From positions 25,691 through 89,690 of the forward strand of contig NQMI01000071.1 in assembly GCA_002270565.1 (NCBI GenBank): a stretch of DNA of 64,000 nucleotides, written 5' to 3'. Within the stretch, counting starts at the first letter, position 1; the number at the start of each line of letters is the position of its first letter. The translations under genes were made by a program, and so were the position numbers. The notes under the pieces were generated by a model that was given only the letters and a program-made list of their open reading frames with translations, had not been told where the DNA came from and did not search any database. This DNA comes from Stenocarpella maydis. Taxonomy: Eukaryota; Ascomycota; Sordariomycetes; Diaporthales; Diaporthaceae. This document shows, in pieces, positions 1-10,303 of the stretch.

Positions 1-1064
1 GCATCGTCATTATCGTTCTGGGGGTTGTACGGACGTGTGTCCAGTACCAAGCGCTTGATGGAAACGAGCCTATTGGATGGGCGCTAGGCTACATCTTCGG
101 TGACATGCCGTGGTTCAGATTCCAGGTCGTACAGGCGAATCTCGAGAGATGGATTTGCCTCCCTCGTCGTGACGACGACAACAAGTCATGTTCTCTCGGC
201 TGGGTGCAGCATCTGCGAGATTCTTCTATCGGCGAGGCGAACACGAGACTGGTCCTTGCCGCTTATTGGGCCGCCGTCATCTCCATCGGGTTACTGGTGG
301 TGTTCCGGCTGTCCCCGTTCTACGAGGTGGACACTCGCCGCAAGGTCTTCCACTTCATGATGGTAGCAATGTTTCTACCAGCAATATACGTCGACCCAGG
401 CTGGTGTGCGCTGGCACTTGCCGTTGTCCTCGCCATATTCCTGCTGCTTGACCTGCTCCGCGCAAGCCAGCTGCCCCCTCTATCCAAGCCGATAACCAAT
501 TTCCTCCACCCCTACACAGATGGCAGGGACCACTGTGGACCGGTGGTCATATCCCACATCTTCCTCCTTATCGGCTGCGCCATACCCCTGTGGCTAAGCC
601 TCGCGTCCCTCCCCCGGGCGGGCACCGGCTACCGCCGGGGCTGGGAGGTGCCAACCCGGGACTTGAGCATGGTCGCGGGAGTCGTCTGCGTGGGGCTCGG
701 CGACGCGGCGGCCTCGCTCATCGGGCGGCGGTACGGGCACCACAAGTGGCTTTGGAAGGGAGGTAAGAGCCTCGAGGGGAGCGTCGCATTCGCGGTGGCT
801 GTCTCCGTCGGCCTCCTGGGTGCCAATGTCTGGCTGAAGGTCGGTGGGTGGCCCATCACGTCACGGCCCGATGCTCACGGGGGGCACCATGGCCTCGACG
901 CGGCATTGGCTGGCCTGCGGGACTGGGACTGGCTGAAGGTGGTGGGGGCGACGGGGCTGTGCGCCACGATGGCTAGCCTGACGGAGGCGGTCCTCACGGG
1001 CGGGAATGACAATGTTGTCGTGCCTGTGGTCCTCTGGACTTGCGTCAAGAGCACGGGACTGTGA
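1..1064 (+). CDS. SEC59: Dolichol kinase, C-terminal part (5' end outside window)
   Basis: The reading frame is open from the first bases of the window to TGA at 1062-1064, so about 353 C-terminal residues are present and the start lies upstream. Dolichol kinase is a multipass ER membrane protein that uses CTP to phosphorylate dolichol, giving the lipid carrier for N-glycosylation, GPI anchors and O-mannosylation. Family landmarks seen: the DTRRKVFHF motif, the stretch PPLSKPITNFLHPYTDGRD, the probable CTP-binding segment GLGDAAASLIGRRYG followed by KSLEGS, and several hydrophobic helices between them. No intron is needed in the visible part. Yeast Sec59 is about 519 aa, so roughly a third is missing. 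The family call is firm; only the C-terminal tail (about the last 80 residues) is weakly conserved. Confidence 0.93.
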   Translation, partial: IVIIVLGVVRTCVQYQALDGNEPIGWALGYIFGDMPWFRFQVVQANLERWICLPRRDDDNKSCSLGWVQHLRDSSIGEANTRLVLAAYWAAVISIGLLVVFRLSPFYEVDTRRKVFHFMMVAMFLPAIYVDPGWCALALAVVLAIFLLLDLLRASQLPPLSKPITNFLHPYTDGRDHCGPVVISHIFLLIGCAIPLWLSLASLPRAGTGYRRGWEVPTRDLSMVAGVVCVGLGDAAASLIGRRYGHHKWLWKGGKSLEGSVAFAVAVSVGLLGANVWLKVGGWPITSRPDAHGGHHGLDAALAGLRDWDWLKVVGATGLCATMASLTEAVLTGGNDNVVVPVVLWTCVKSTGL

Positions 1065-2674
1065 TGAGGCCAGCTGATCGAGGCCCCAGCTCATGAGCGA
1101 GGTCTCTAGATGACGGTTTAATTCAGACCAAGAGGCAGCTTGGGATCTAGAGATGTGACCACGGAACGCATTTCCTGGTGGTTCGGGCGTCTTGTGACTC
1201 GCAGCTATAATAGGCCGGGATTAGATACCAAATAATTTCAAAAGTTCGGCAGATCCATGACAGAATCTATATAATGCATCATATGTGCAACCATTTCCTC
1301 GCCAATCCCAGGTAGGCCCTTCCCGCCTATTTGACCCAATATTACAGATAGGTCGATACTGTTTGAAGTCAAATGACACATGAGTGGAAAGAAGGTGGCT
1401 TTTCTGCAAACGACTGGGTTTTGTCATCTTTGTGAGCAAGTTTGCAAATAGGCAAGCCAAACCATAATAGCTAGAGACATCAAAGGAGACACCTTGGCCA
1501 GGCTCAAGGTCTCGGATATCGACATTGCCCTCAAGGCAGTCTCGCTCCTGCTCGGTGCAACGGCTACACCGAAACCATAGACCAGGCCCAGCCCTCGAGG
1601 TCAGAAGCGCTGTGGAACATACCGGGCCAGTGAAACTCGAATACAGAAGGACGAAAGGATAACACCTGTACCCTTTGCTAGTGGGATATCACGCCCATGA
1701 GCCAGGGTTATGAAGAAGTGCGGCTGACCGCTGAAGATGTCCAGAAGGACAGGATGAGACCCCTCTGCTTACCAGCCTGATTCGCGGATGCTCAATGTTC
1801 AGTATGGTAAATTGATCATTCTTTTATGCTCACGAAGATTACCCCACCTGTCTCTCCCCCTTTGGATTTTCAATTGTTGTGGAAGTTGGTATACTGTGGC
1901 TTGGATAAATCTCGCCCATCCTCGACTCTTCCCCTGGTGTACAGACTTTACCCTGATCTGAGGTCGGGCTATAGTTTCACGGTGACGCCATATGGATACT
2001 CAGTGATAAAGATTCCGGGTTCGTTGACTTTGACCCGGCAGAATTGATATACCTTGCGGGCTGACATGCAGATGTGTGCGGTTGAAGGCACCTGTCGCGT
2101 GGTTTACGAGAGCGGGGATTTTGAACGCAGCCAAGCTGACTTGTAAATTTTTATGCTTGCTGCTACATATCGCCTCACTCTGTTAGGTACCCGACGGTTG
2201 CTGGCTGAATCGCCCGTAAGTGAGCTGTCGTCACTGTCAGGAACGGCATGCGGTCCGGACCCAGATCAGGTTGGCTGATACGTTGGGCCTGGGTAGAACC
2301 ACCGTTTCCTGGCCCTGTGCTGATTGTGTACCCAGTGCCGTTCCATTGGTACCTCTCTATGTGACTGGCTATGTATAGGTGTCTTCCTGGCGTCCGTCGT
2401 CCGCCGGCAACGGTGCTCGCTTCGGCAATGTACACCTCACCCCGCGTGAGACCATGACATCAAGTCTTCTAGGATGGCCTCGAGCTCTTCCTTCTGGAAG
2501 GGCAAGCTCAGCAGCTCTGTACCCAAGACATCCTTGCGGCTGGTGATCATTTGGTGATCGTGGAATCTGGAACGACAAAGGTTAGCTCTCAGCAAAAACC
2601 GCCGGCATGCGTGGCATGACAACAAGTCGGGTGACTAACAGATACGAGAAAAGAAAAGACAAGGCAAAAAAGGC
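1065..2674. other. Intergenic region, 1.6 kb
   Basis: This lies between the dolichol kinase stop and the ORC2 stop (convergent genes), so it should hold both 3' ends. Only short ORFs without recognisable motifs are present on either strand, and no RNA gene was seen. Confidence 0.6.
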
Positions 2675-4187
2675 TTACTCCTTCAGAAGTGTCCTGAACG
2701 CCATCTCCGAGCTGCATATGAACTCCTCGACCGCCTTGTTATACAGCATCCGGTACTCGACGCCGGGGTTCTCCCCGCCGGCGACGACGCCCTCGCCGTC
2801 GAGCGCAACCAGCACCTCGCCCACCAGCAGCCTGAATAGGTTCTTGGCGTTGTCGGGCAGCGATCTGAGCACAAAGGCCACGCCGTCCTTGCCCCCCACG
2901 CGGCGCGCCTTGCGGCCGAGCAGCTCGTGGACCTCGTCGACGACCTCGAGCTCGGCGGCGCCCCGGCGCGCAAAGGTCGTGCAGTCGTGGAAGGCAAAGT
3001 TGAAGGCCGCGCGCTGCCCGCTGTCCCACGTTAACGGGAAGTCGGGCGTGTCGACCGAGCAGGCGAGGCGGATGCGCGGATGCGCTGCCAGCTGGGAGAG
3101 GATGGTGTAGAAGGATGGCTTGCGCAGCGGGGGCGCGTCGGCCGAGTTGAGGATCAGTGTCAGGGTGGTGTCTGACGATGTGAGGAGGGAGAGCACGTCC
3201 TGGAGGAGCGCGACGGGGTTGCCTGAGGTGAGCTTGTAGGATGGGTCGATGGCGCCGCTGATGGTGGAGAGGACCTCGCGGATGCTGATGGTGCGGACAT
3301 AGCCGTTCAGGATGACTATCTTGTGGTGGGGTTGGCTGCCAGATATCTTGCTGTGTAGATGTTTGGCGAAGCGGCGTAGGAGAGGCCGTTTGGATCCGTA
3401 GCCGTACAGACAGAGGCTGAAGCCTTCGGCCAGCTCGAAGCCCCATTGCCCAAAGGACTCTGCGTGAAGGTCCTCCAGGAACTTGATATCCGCATCATGA
3501 GGGTCCTTCAGATCCCGCACAATTGAGAAGTACTCGTCATGGGTGAGCAGGCCCAGCGCGGCCAAGGTGTTATTGGATGTTTTGGCAAGTCCGGGTTTGT
3601 TCTGAAAGAAGTACATCTCATGCGGCGGCAGGTCTCGTGGTGGCGTCGGAGATGTCTTCGTGGCCGCGGCCTTCCTCTTCCGGCCCCGTGCGGTCTTGGA
3701 CGGTGTCGCCTGGGTACTCTCTGCACCATCCTCGAGGTCTCCATCCTCGTTCTCCTCATTCTCTTCTTGTGCACCCTCATCGCCACTAGACTCGAATATC
3801 TGCCGCGCAAGTCCCTCGTCACCAGCCTCATCATCGCTTGTGGCATCATCAAGCACACGGTCGATGAGGGCTCGGGCACTCTTCCGACGAGCTGACCTGT
3901 CGGCAATGGTGCGGCGGCCCGGCGTGTCGATAGCCCTGACTGCGCTCTCCCTGTGCGGGGTCTCAGGCTTTGGCCTGGACAAAGTTGATCGTGGTCCTCG
4001 GGGCGATGACTTGATCTCGTCAGCCTGGCTCGATCTCGCCGGAGCCGCTGCAGCCTTGGCTTTGGCCGGGCGCCCACGCCGTGCTGGCATCGCTACGATG
4101 GGCTCTGCTAGTTCGTCCTCCATCGCGTCGTTGGGTTCCTGGCTCGAACCGGCCCCGTCGAACTCGTAGATATCACGAGATTTCACA
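2675..4187 (-). CDS. ORC2: Origin recognition complex subunit 2 (5' end unresolved)
   Basis: ORC2 is a core subunit of the six-protein complex that marks replication origins and loads the MCM helicase. The last coding exon runs from about 4187 to TAA at 2677-2675, about 503 codons. The N-terminal third is acidic and basic low complexity, with an AT-hook-like PARRGRPAKAK near residue 35. The conserved Orc2 domain starts around PPHEMYFFQNKPGL. It contains the degenerate AAA+ phosphate-binding loop LYGYGSKRPLL, the KIVILNGY strand, and a C-terminal winged-helix region ending in LLKE. The first codon of the open frame is GTG, preceded by a CAG acceptor (4190-4188) and an in-frame TGA at 4198, so an upstream exon is likely. 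The first in-frame ATG is at 4123, about 22 codons in, and would give 482 aa. The family call is strong; the start is not settled. Confidence 0.92.
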
Positions 4188-4861
4188 CTGCAAGCTCACC
4201 CCCGGGTCTTCACCCTTGAGCTTATCGATGGTGGTGGAGCGTCTGACAGTTGGGTGGCGGAGAAGGGAATCCAGATGCAGCACTTCCCGCCGCGAACCTG
4301 GTCCCCAGGGCTGGCAGAATGTGCTGCGTTCCTCCCTGCTGGTTCTGGCACCACCACTGCGTGTGGTGGCCGTGCTCAGCCGAGCGCTTTCGCCTTTGGA
4401 TGCGCCCCAACTCACGCTGTACTCGTCCTGCGGTCAAGCTCCTGCCTCCGCCCCAGTTCCTCCTCCGCCCGTGTATGCGCTGGCACTTCCCCCGGCAGTC
4501 AGAACCTTGCGTCCACCTCACCTCCTCTTCCGGCCGTGGTTGTGCTCACAGTTCCGCCGGCAATCTTGCTCCGTTGACTGTCGTCTTAACGTTTGCACTC
4601 ACGCAGGTGCCGTACTGTCCCTGGTGTGGATGAGATTTCGTCTGCACTTGCGCTGTACTGCCCCTGGCAACGACGGTCGATCACCAATCTCACCCTCGAT
4701 CTCGGTGCTTCTTCCCTTCCCCTGCGACCGTGTTGGTTTTGGCACACTCTCTCCCTACCAGGCCAGTACTGGCTTCCAGGCGGGTGTATCGGAATCCTGC
4801 AGCACCAAACTTGTCCGAGGCAGCCCTCACTATTCCATGACTGAGGCCTGAACGTGATGGG
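4188..4861 (-). other. Unresolved 5' region of ORC2
   Basis: If ORC2 has an upstream exon it should be here. On the minus strand the only ATG I find, near 4838, is followed two codons later by a stop. A possible donor GTGAGT lies at 4415-4410 and matches the reading phase of the 4188 acceptor (a 228-nt intron), but its upstream frame has no ATG before a stop. Other GTGAGN donors exist at about 4603 and 4545. The DNA is GC-rich with imperfect short repeats. It may be a long spliced leader. Confidence 0.4.
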
Positions 4862-4889
4862 ACGCGTGGTCTTTCACGTGGCAACGCGT
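4862..4889. promoter_or_regulatory. Two MluI cell-cycle boxes (ACGCGT)
   Basis: ACGCGT occurs at 4862-4867 and 4884-4889, with an E-box-like CACGTG at 4875-4880 between them. The pair lies in the divergent promoter between ORC2 (-) and the GEP4-like gene (+). In yeasts this palindrome binds MBF (Mbp1/Swi6) and drives G1/S transcription of replication genes. The match to a replication gene is consistent with that role, but binding here is inferred. Confidence 0.55.
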
Positions 4890-5115
4890 CAAAGCGTCCA
4901 AACCCCAGCAGCTTTATTTAGCGCCCCACTCCCCAGCTACTCAGGCGCTTTGACCAGGCTTTATTTCAACGTCGACAACTCCAATATATACCCAGTTCGC
5001 CCAGGTATATATTAGGTAGGTATTTACCCCAGCCAAGCGATCCAGAGGTATAAACACCAAGCAGCACCAAGGACTTCCTCAGCCGCTCAGCCGCGGATTC
5101 ACGCATGCACCGACC

Positions 5116-5882
5116 ATGGGCGTGAATCTCAACCTCTCAGCCTCCCTGAACATATTCAGGCTCCTGGCAAACCCCTCTTTGTGTCTGCCTCATGCTGCTG
5201 TGTCAAGCTTCAAGGACCTGCCAGTCCCTCTTGACTCAGCCTTCGCGCGGAAGGGTGTCGATGTCAAGATAAAGGCAGTCGTGCTTGACAAGGACGACTG
5301 TTTTGCAGCCCCAGAGACAAACGAGGTCTACAAGCCGTACCAGGTATTACGGTCATCTTCTTTCATACATGACTATGCGGGCTCCAGCTGAACCCTGGAC
5401 AGGAGCGATTTGAGACACTGAAGGCTGCATATCCGGGGCGACGCATCCTGATCGTCTCCAACACAGCCGGTGCGCTCAGCCATGACCGGGACGCACAGCT
5501 GGCATCAGAACTCGAGAAGGCGACGGGGGTGAAGGTGCTTTCCCACCAGACCAAGAAGCCCGGCTGTGGGTCCGAGATCATGGAGTATTTCCAAAACCAC
5601 CCCGAGACTGGAGTGTCCAGCCCAAGCCACGTCGCCGTTGTCGGTGACAGACTCTTTACGGACATGATGCTTGCCAACAGCATGGGGAGCTATGGTCTCT
5701 GGATCAAGGACGGCGTCGTTCCGCTCCAACAGAAGAGCATCGTAGGGTCTTTCCTGGCATCAACATTCCTGTCAGCTGGTGCTGACTGGGTGTCTTAGTT
5801 TTCGAGGATGGAGCAGAAGCTTGGCCCCTACCTGCTCGCTCGGGGCTACCGTCCTCAAGATCCTGGTAGCCCGTTCGAGTAG
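5116..5882 (+). CDS. GEP4: Mitochondrial phosphatidylglycerophosphatase, Gep4 family (HAD superfamily)
   Basis: Gep4 removes phosphate from phosphatidylglycerophosphate on the matrix side of the inner mitochondrial membrane, the step before cardiolipin synthase. I read three exons: 5116-5343, 5388-5741 and 5799-5882, giving 221 aa. Intron 1 (5344-5387, GTATTA...CCAG) is 44 nt and phase 0. Intron 2 (5742-5798, GTAGGG...TTAG, branch site GCTGAC) is 57 nt and phase 0. HAD motif I is VVLDKDDCFA, with the nucleophile Asp in DKD. Motif II is ILIVSNTAG, the Lys region is HQTKKPGCG, and motif IV is VVGDRLFTD. Exon 3 encodes the family-typical end LGPYLLARGY. The ATG at 5116 sits in CCATGG context, and the N-terminus has the hydroxylated, apolar look of a mitochondrial leader. 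Yeast Gep4 is 185 aa. ORC2 is divergent upstream. Confidence 0.92.
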
Positions 5883-6777
5883 GTCTGGCTGGAGACGACA
5901 ATGCCGAGACCTCTCGCATTGGGCTCCGCTTTTGTTGGGCTCAGTTGTTGCCCTTGAGCGAAGACGGCTGGGCTTGAGCTGTCGACATTGTAGTTTCGAT
6001 CAGGGTGGCAAAGATGCAAGGCCTGGCGGTTTGCCAGCGCCCTACCTCTCAACGTAGTGTCGAGGGGGGTCCAGCTTGCTGCAGATGGGGCTGCAGGCCT
6101 GGCAACACCACATCTCACCTCGGGCCTCATCTGAAAGGGATGGGGTGGACAAGGAAGCCCGTTGCTTACCGTCCACCTGAGTGATTGGTATGCGCAATTC
6201 CTTTGTTGCAGCCTCCAGCCCATGCTGATGTATGCATGGTAACTGCACATCGCGGTGCACATCGCGGTTTGGCATGTCCTCCTGAAAAACCATCTTGGCA
6301 GAAAATATTCGGGTTTGGCCTGGTTCGCACAGCACAGGAAGCCCGGCCAATAACGGGGGTCAATTCCAAGCATCCTCGAGGGGGGGGGGCATACTCAGCC
6401 AGGGGCAGGCCCTCAGAATAGCCCACCCACGGTCCTATGACATCGTCGAATTCCTCGATCCTATGGCATCGCGAAATTCCACAGCAACAGTGAATCACTC
6501 TGGGTCTATTACAGGCAGTGGACCATTGTTCATCCTTGCAGGTACAATCAATTCTAGTCCGGCCAATGAACCGCGCCGTGGAGTGACTCCAGAGGGGCCA
6601 GTCTGCCATAAAACCCCAGCCCCCTTCCATGCCATAAGTTCCTTCTGACTCTTTTCTCTTCCCACAAGTTGCGCGGCTGGACTGGACAACACGAGATGCA
6701 CCCTCCCTCCCAGCCTACAGAAGCAACATCACTACTACCTTTTGGCAACTTCGCCTAAAGCTTCATTCATCTGCATC
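5883..6777. other. Intergenic region, 0.9 kb
   Basis: No coding potential was recognised on either strand. A run of nine or more G lies near 6380. The right end is the promoter and leader of the Myb/SANT-like gene. The repeated phrase 'cacatcgcggt' occurs twice at about 6245-6270. Confidence 0.5.
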
Positions 6778-7622
6778 ATGGGTGGCCGTGTCTGGTCAGA
6801 GCCGGAAGAGCGGATTTTTTGGTGTTTGGCCAAGAAATTCCCCACCGGGATGGACCTTGAGACCAAGGCGGCCAAGAAAAATCACAGGGACATCCATGAG
6901 GAGTGGCATCCTTTCATCCAGCTCATGATCAATGAGTGGCACAAACAGTTTCCAGGAACGGATCCTCGACGGAACTACACAGCGATCTCCCTGTGTAAGT
7001 CCTGGAAACCGGCAATTCCGTGCTTTGCTGGTTGGGTAGCTGATATAATGAGTTTCTAGACGAGCATTACTTTCAGAACTACATCCTCAGCACGGCCTCC
7101 CCGAATGCGGGACCATACCTAGCGCAGTACCACGACTGGGTGAAAGAACAGGCTAGAAATGCAAAGGGCGGTTAGTGACATGCGAGTGAATGGCTGCGGC
7201 TGAGGCGATCGTGTACTGATCAATCAACAGCTTCTGAGGCTCAACACGCTGGGCTCGGCGAGTCATCTGGGTCGGCGGCCGCCAGTTCTCAGCCCATGGC
7301 TCAGGACTCGGTGCTTCCCGTCTCGATCCCACAGAATGCGGTGCCCCAGCGCGAGCGAGGCCAGAAAGCGAGTCCTCAGCGCCGGCTGCCTCGACCGGCT
7401 CGCACGTCCGCCGGTGGCCCATCCCAGGCTCTTGTCCGTCCTCGCCACGCTCAGCGACCTGCCGATGTCGATGCCCAGCCGCCTTGGGATGCCGATCTGG
7501 AATTCTCCGACGACGATTTGTCGCCCGCAAAGATGGCTAAGGATCTTGTGAATATGAAGCGGGCCTGGGCAGAGATGAACAGTCGTTACGCTAAACGCCT
7601 TCGGGCGATGGACGCCGCGTGA
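6778..7622 (+). CDS. Hypothetical protein with Myb/SANT-like N-terminal region
   Basis: I read three exons: 6778-6994, 7060-7170 and 7231-7622, giving 239 aa. Intron 1 (6995-7059, GTAAGT...TCTAG) is phase 1. Intron 2 (7171-7230, GTTAGT...AACAG) is also phase 1. The joins keep the frame open. The start is the ATG of atcATGGG at 6778. The first about 85 residues contain WSEPEERIFW, then EEWHPF, then RRNYTAISLYEHYFQNY, a tryptophan-spaced pattern like the Myb/SANT-like domain of many uncharacterised fungal proteins. The rest is Ala/Ser/Gln/Arg-rich and probably disordered. A short acidic-to-helical tail ends it (LEFSDDDLSPAKMAKDL, then an Arg/Lys-rich helix). A role in DNA binding or chromatin is a guess from the domain. 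It is tandem with GEP4 and convergent with cutC. Confidence 0.75.
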
Positions 7623-8775
7623 CGGATTCTCGGCGGCCCTCTGGAAGGACGGGATGAGGAGTTTCATTGGATCAGATGGTCCCACCGAGTCGAGCTCAGG
7701 TTTCAGGTCTTTCATATCATAACTACGCGTTCTCTTGCGTAGGATGAAATGCATCTGAATTATTTGCAGAACATAAGTATTTCGCTCCAGTGACCAAATC
7801 TGTGATGCCCCCCAATGGAAGGCCTAATGGAAGGCCTCCACCGCCACTGAACCCATAAAACGTTCTCCTGCAACTCAACTCCAACTTCCATAGTACTCAA
7901 TCCCACTGGTACACATACCCGACGCAAGTGTGAGCGGCAACACGCACTTGAACACGAACACGAAGCCGTAGTTAAGAGGCTACCTGGTCGAGTAACCGCT
8001 CGGGTAAGGTCCTACTTGCAGTCCCAGCCCGGATCAACGACATCATGAGAAGCGCGTACTTCGGAGAGGAGGAGAGCTGGTCCACTGGACAGGCCCATCT
8101 ACGTGACCGGATTGCTGCGCCCGTGCAGGGACACTGTGCGGACCAGGCCAGGTAGGGCTTCTCGTCCACGCTGGGCAACGTGGAAGAGACCGTCTGCATC
8201 TGCGAGGGCTTGACAATGAGGAAGATTCTCCGGAGCAGCTTTGATAAGAGTTACCCGGGATCAGTCGACCCCCAGGGGGGATCTTGTCGTTGGCTTCTGC
8301 TGAAGGAGATCATACCATAGCCGATCACTCCGAGGCAGGTCGTTCAACAGCGAGTCGGGTCTCAAGACTTCCAAGGTTGTTTCCAAGAGATGTGCTCATC
8401 AGCGCCTCTCGTCAGCTGCCACCGCGGATGTTGTAACCGGCTCCATTCCTACAGAATCAACACATCAGCTTTGTATGGAACGGCGGCTGGACCAAGTCAC
8501 AGGAGCGGCAGTTTCGCGGTGTGCCGAGCCAGCTAGGGTGACAACCAGAATGTCTTGTCTACCTTGGGACGCCAGAAAAGGACCCGGAAGTAGGCCACGG
8601 ACTACATGACGGTATACATATAGTGCGATGTCTCCCCGTATGGAATCGTGAGACTACAGCGGGGGCATTGCAGAAGGTAATATTCCGCCACCCACATACA
8701 TATATCTAGGGTTTTACCCATACCATGTACAGCCTCAGAGCAGTCATGCCACAGCGCCTTGGGCACACACAGAGG
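7623..8775. other. Intergenic region, 1.15 kb
   Basis: This separates two convergent genes. No convincing ORF, RNA gene or repeat was seen. A short palindrome-like duplication 'ggaaggcctaatggaaggcct' lies at about 7816-7838. Confidence 0.5.
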
Positions 8776-9710
8776 TCAGGACAATATAACCCCGAGTCTG
8801 TTCAACTCATCCACGTCAACGACATCAACAGACTCCTTGGTCAAGCATGACGAGTGCAGCCAGACCCGCGAACCCTCAAGCCGTGGCAGCATCTCCCTGA
8901 GCGCCCGCGCGTTGGAGCTCCTGACGCCGCCCCCCACGATGACCTCGAGCCGCTCCCCGGCAGCGGCACGCACGACCCGTTCCAGCACGCCCAGGTTGTC
9001 CGCCGCCGAGCCCGGCCCCCCAGACGTGAGCACCCCGTCGAACCCACACGCCCTGACCGCACGCACAGCCTCGTCCGCCGGGGCTCCTCCGCCACTGCCG
9101 CCCAGGACCTCGTCAAAGGCGCGGTGGAACACGCACCTGAGGGGGCTCGCGAGCCGGACGAGCTCCGAGTTGCGTGCGGCGTCGACCAGGAGCGGGCCAG
9201 GGCCGGCCCTGCTGCTGTCCGCCTCCAGGATCCCAAAGACGAAGCCGTCTCCCCTGTCTGTGCGCAGGTATCCCGATTCTTTGAACCTCTGGATGTCGCG
9301 CCTCATCTCGTCGAACTCGGCCGGTGAGTAGATGAAATCTGGGCCGTTTTCTGGGGGGCCACGTGGCCTGATCACTGCGGCGCCCTGCGTCAGCTAGCAA
9401 CGATCCAAGGGTCAAGTATATTAAACGGGCGTGGGCATGAGAAGGCCGTGTCCCCAAGAGCTGCACCACTAGGAGGAGGAGCCCAGGGGCGCACAAACGG
9501 TGTCAGGGGTTTCGAGACTGTCAGAAAATGCTTACTGATCCTCAGCGGGGAGGGCACTGCAGACATGCTCTGAACACTGGCCAGCTCAGGTGTGAGGCCA
9601 CCATCAGGGTATGAGCCCGCTCGGTTGAGCTCAATGCGGCTTGCCCTGTCAAGTGCCACCTGCCCCGACGCAGGGGAGAAGACGGGGACCTCGAGATTCA
9701 TAGGAACCAT
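8776..9710 (-). CDS. cutC: CutC family protein (putative copper homeostasis)
   Basis: There are two exons: 9710-9536 and 9374-8776, giving 257 aa. The intron (9535-9375, GTAAGC...CTGACGCAGGGCGCCGCAG) is 161 nt and phase 1. Choosing the second CAG acceptor rebuilds the conserved IMIRPRG. CutC proteins are about 250-aa TIM barrels linked to copper tolerance; their chemistry is not settled. Conserved pieces: the N-terminal strand LEVPVFSP, SRIELNRAGSYPDGGLTP, MIRPRG, DFIYSPAEFDEMRRDI, GFVFGIL, FHRAFDEV, GFDGVLTSGG and VIVGGGVRSSNA. Length and motif order match a complete gene. The ATG at 9710 is the first of two close Met codons. A poly-G tract lies upstream at about 9888-9901. Confidence 0.93.
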
Positions 9711-10303
9711 GGCTGCCGCACAAGCGTGCGGAGGAATGGCATTCAGATGCAGAGATATCAGTCAGTTTCTTGCTTCGAGGCCAAGAGTTTGCAGATCAGC
9801 CAAGGGTGTGGGCTGTTTGGAGGGCTGTGACTGCCAGGCTGGTGTGGGTGAGCGGACGATATCTGCTGTGCCCAACGACTCGCTGGATCCGGGGGGGGGG
9901 GGCTCTTGTCCCCTGCCCGGCCAGCGGTGCTAACCTGCTAGTACCCGCAATTTGGTTCGGTCCGAAGAATTACCTCTTCTTATAAAACACGGAACAAGGT
10001 GCCCGCCCGTGATATGCCTGGTTTTATCTCCTTGCTAAGAATTCATGGAGCTCCCCGGCCAGAAGCATAGGCGGAGGCCAAGACACACACCGCGCATTCC
10101 GACACGGCGCAACGTCTTCGGATCAGAGTACAGGCGGAGCTGGCAGCAACCTGCAGGTTGTTCTGTCTAATGCGTCTACATGGCAATAAGACCTCGGTGT
10201 GTCTCAAGTCTCTCTTGCCAACTTGCTCAGGAATACTCTCTACAATGATTTCACAAAATCTCCGGGCCGTCCTGTTGACATGTTGCCGCCTCTTACGGTA
10301 TAC
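9711..10303. other. Intergenic region with a 14-nt poly-G tract
   Basis: This holds the cutC promoter (minus strand) and the 3' end of the aminopeptidase gene. A G homopolymer lies at about 9888-9901. No gene was seen. Confidence 0.5.

Noticed and set aside
2739..3446. Arg/Pro-rich minus-strand frame inside ORC2
   Set aside because: It is a shifted-frame shadow of ORC2.
4081..4851. 256-codon plus-strand frame antisense to the ORC2 start
   Set aside because: It begins at GTG, has no motif, and overlaps the real ORC2 exon; composition is that of a GC-rich antisense frame.
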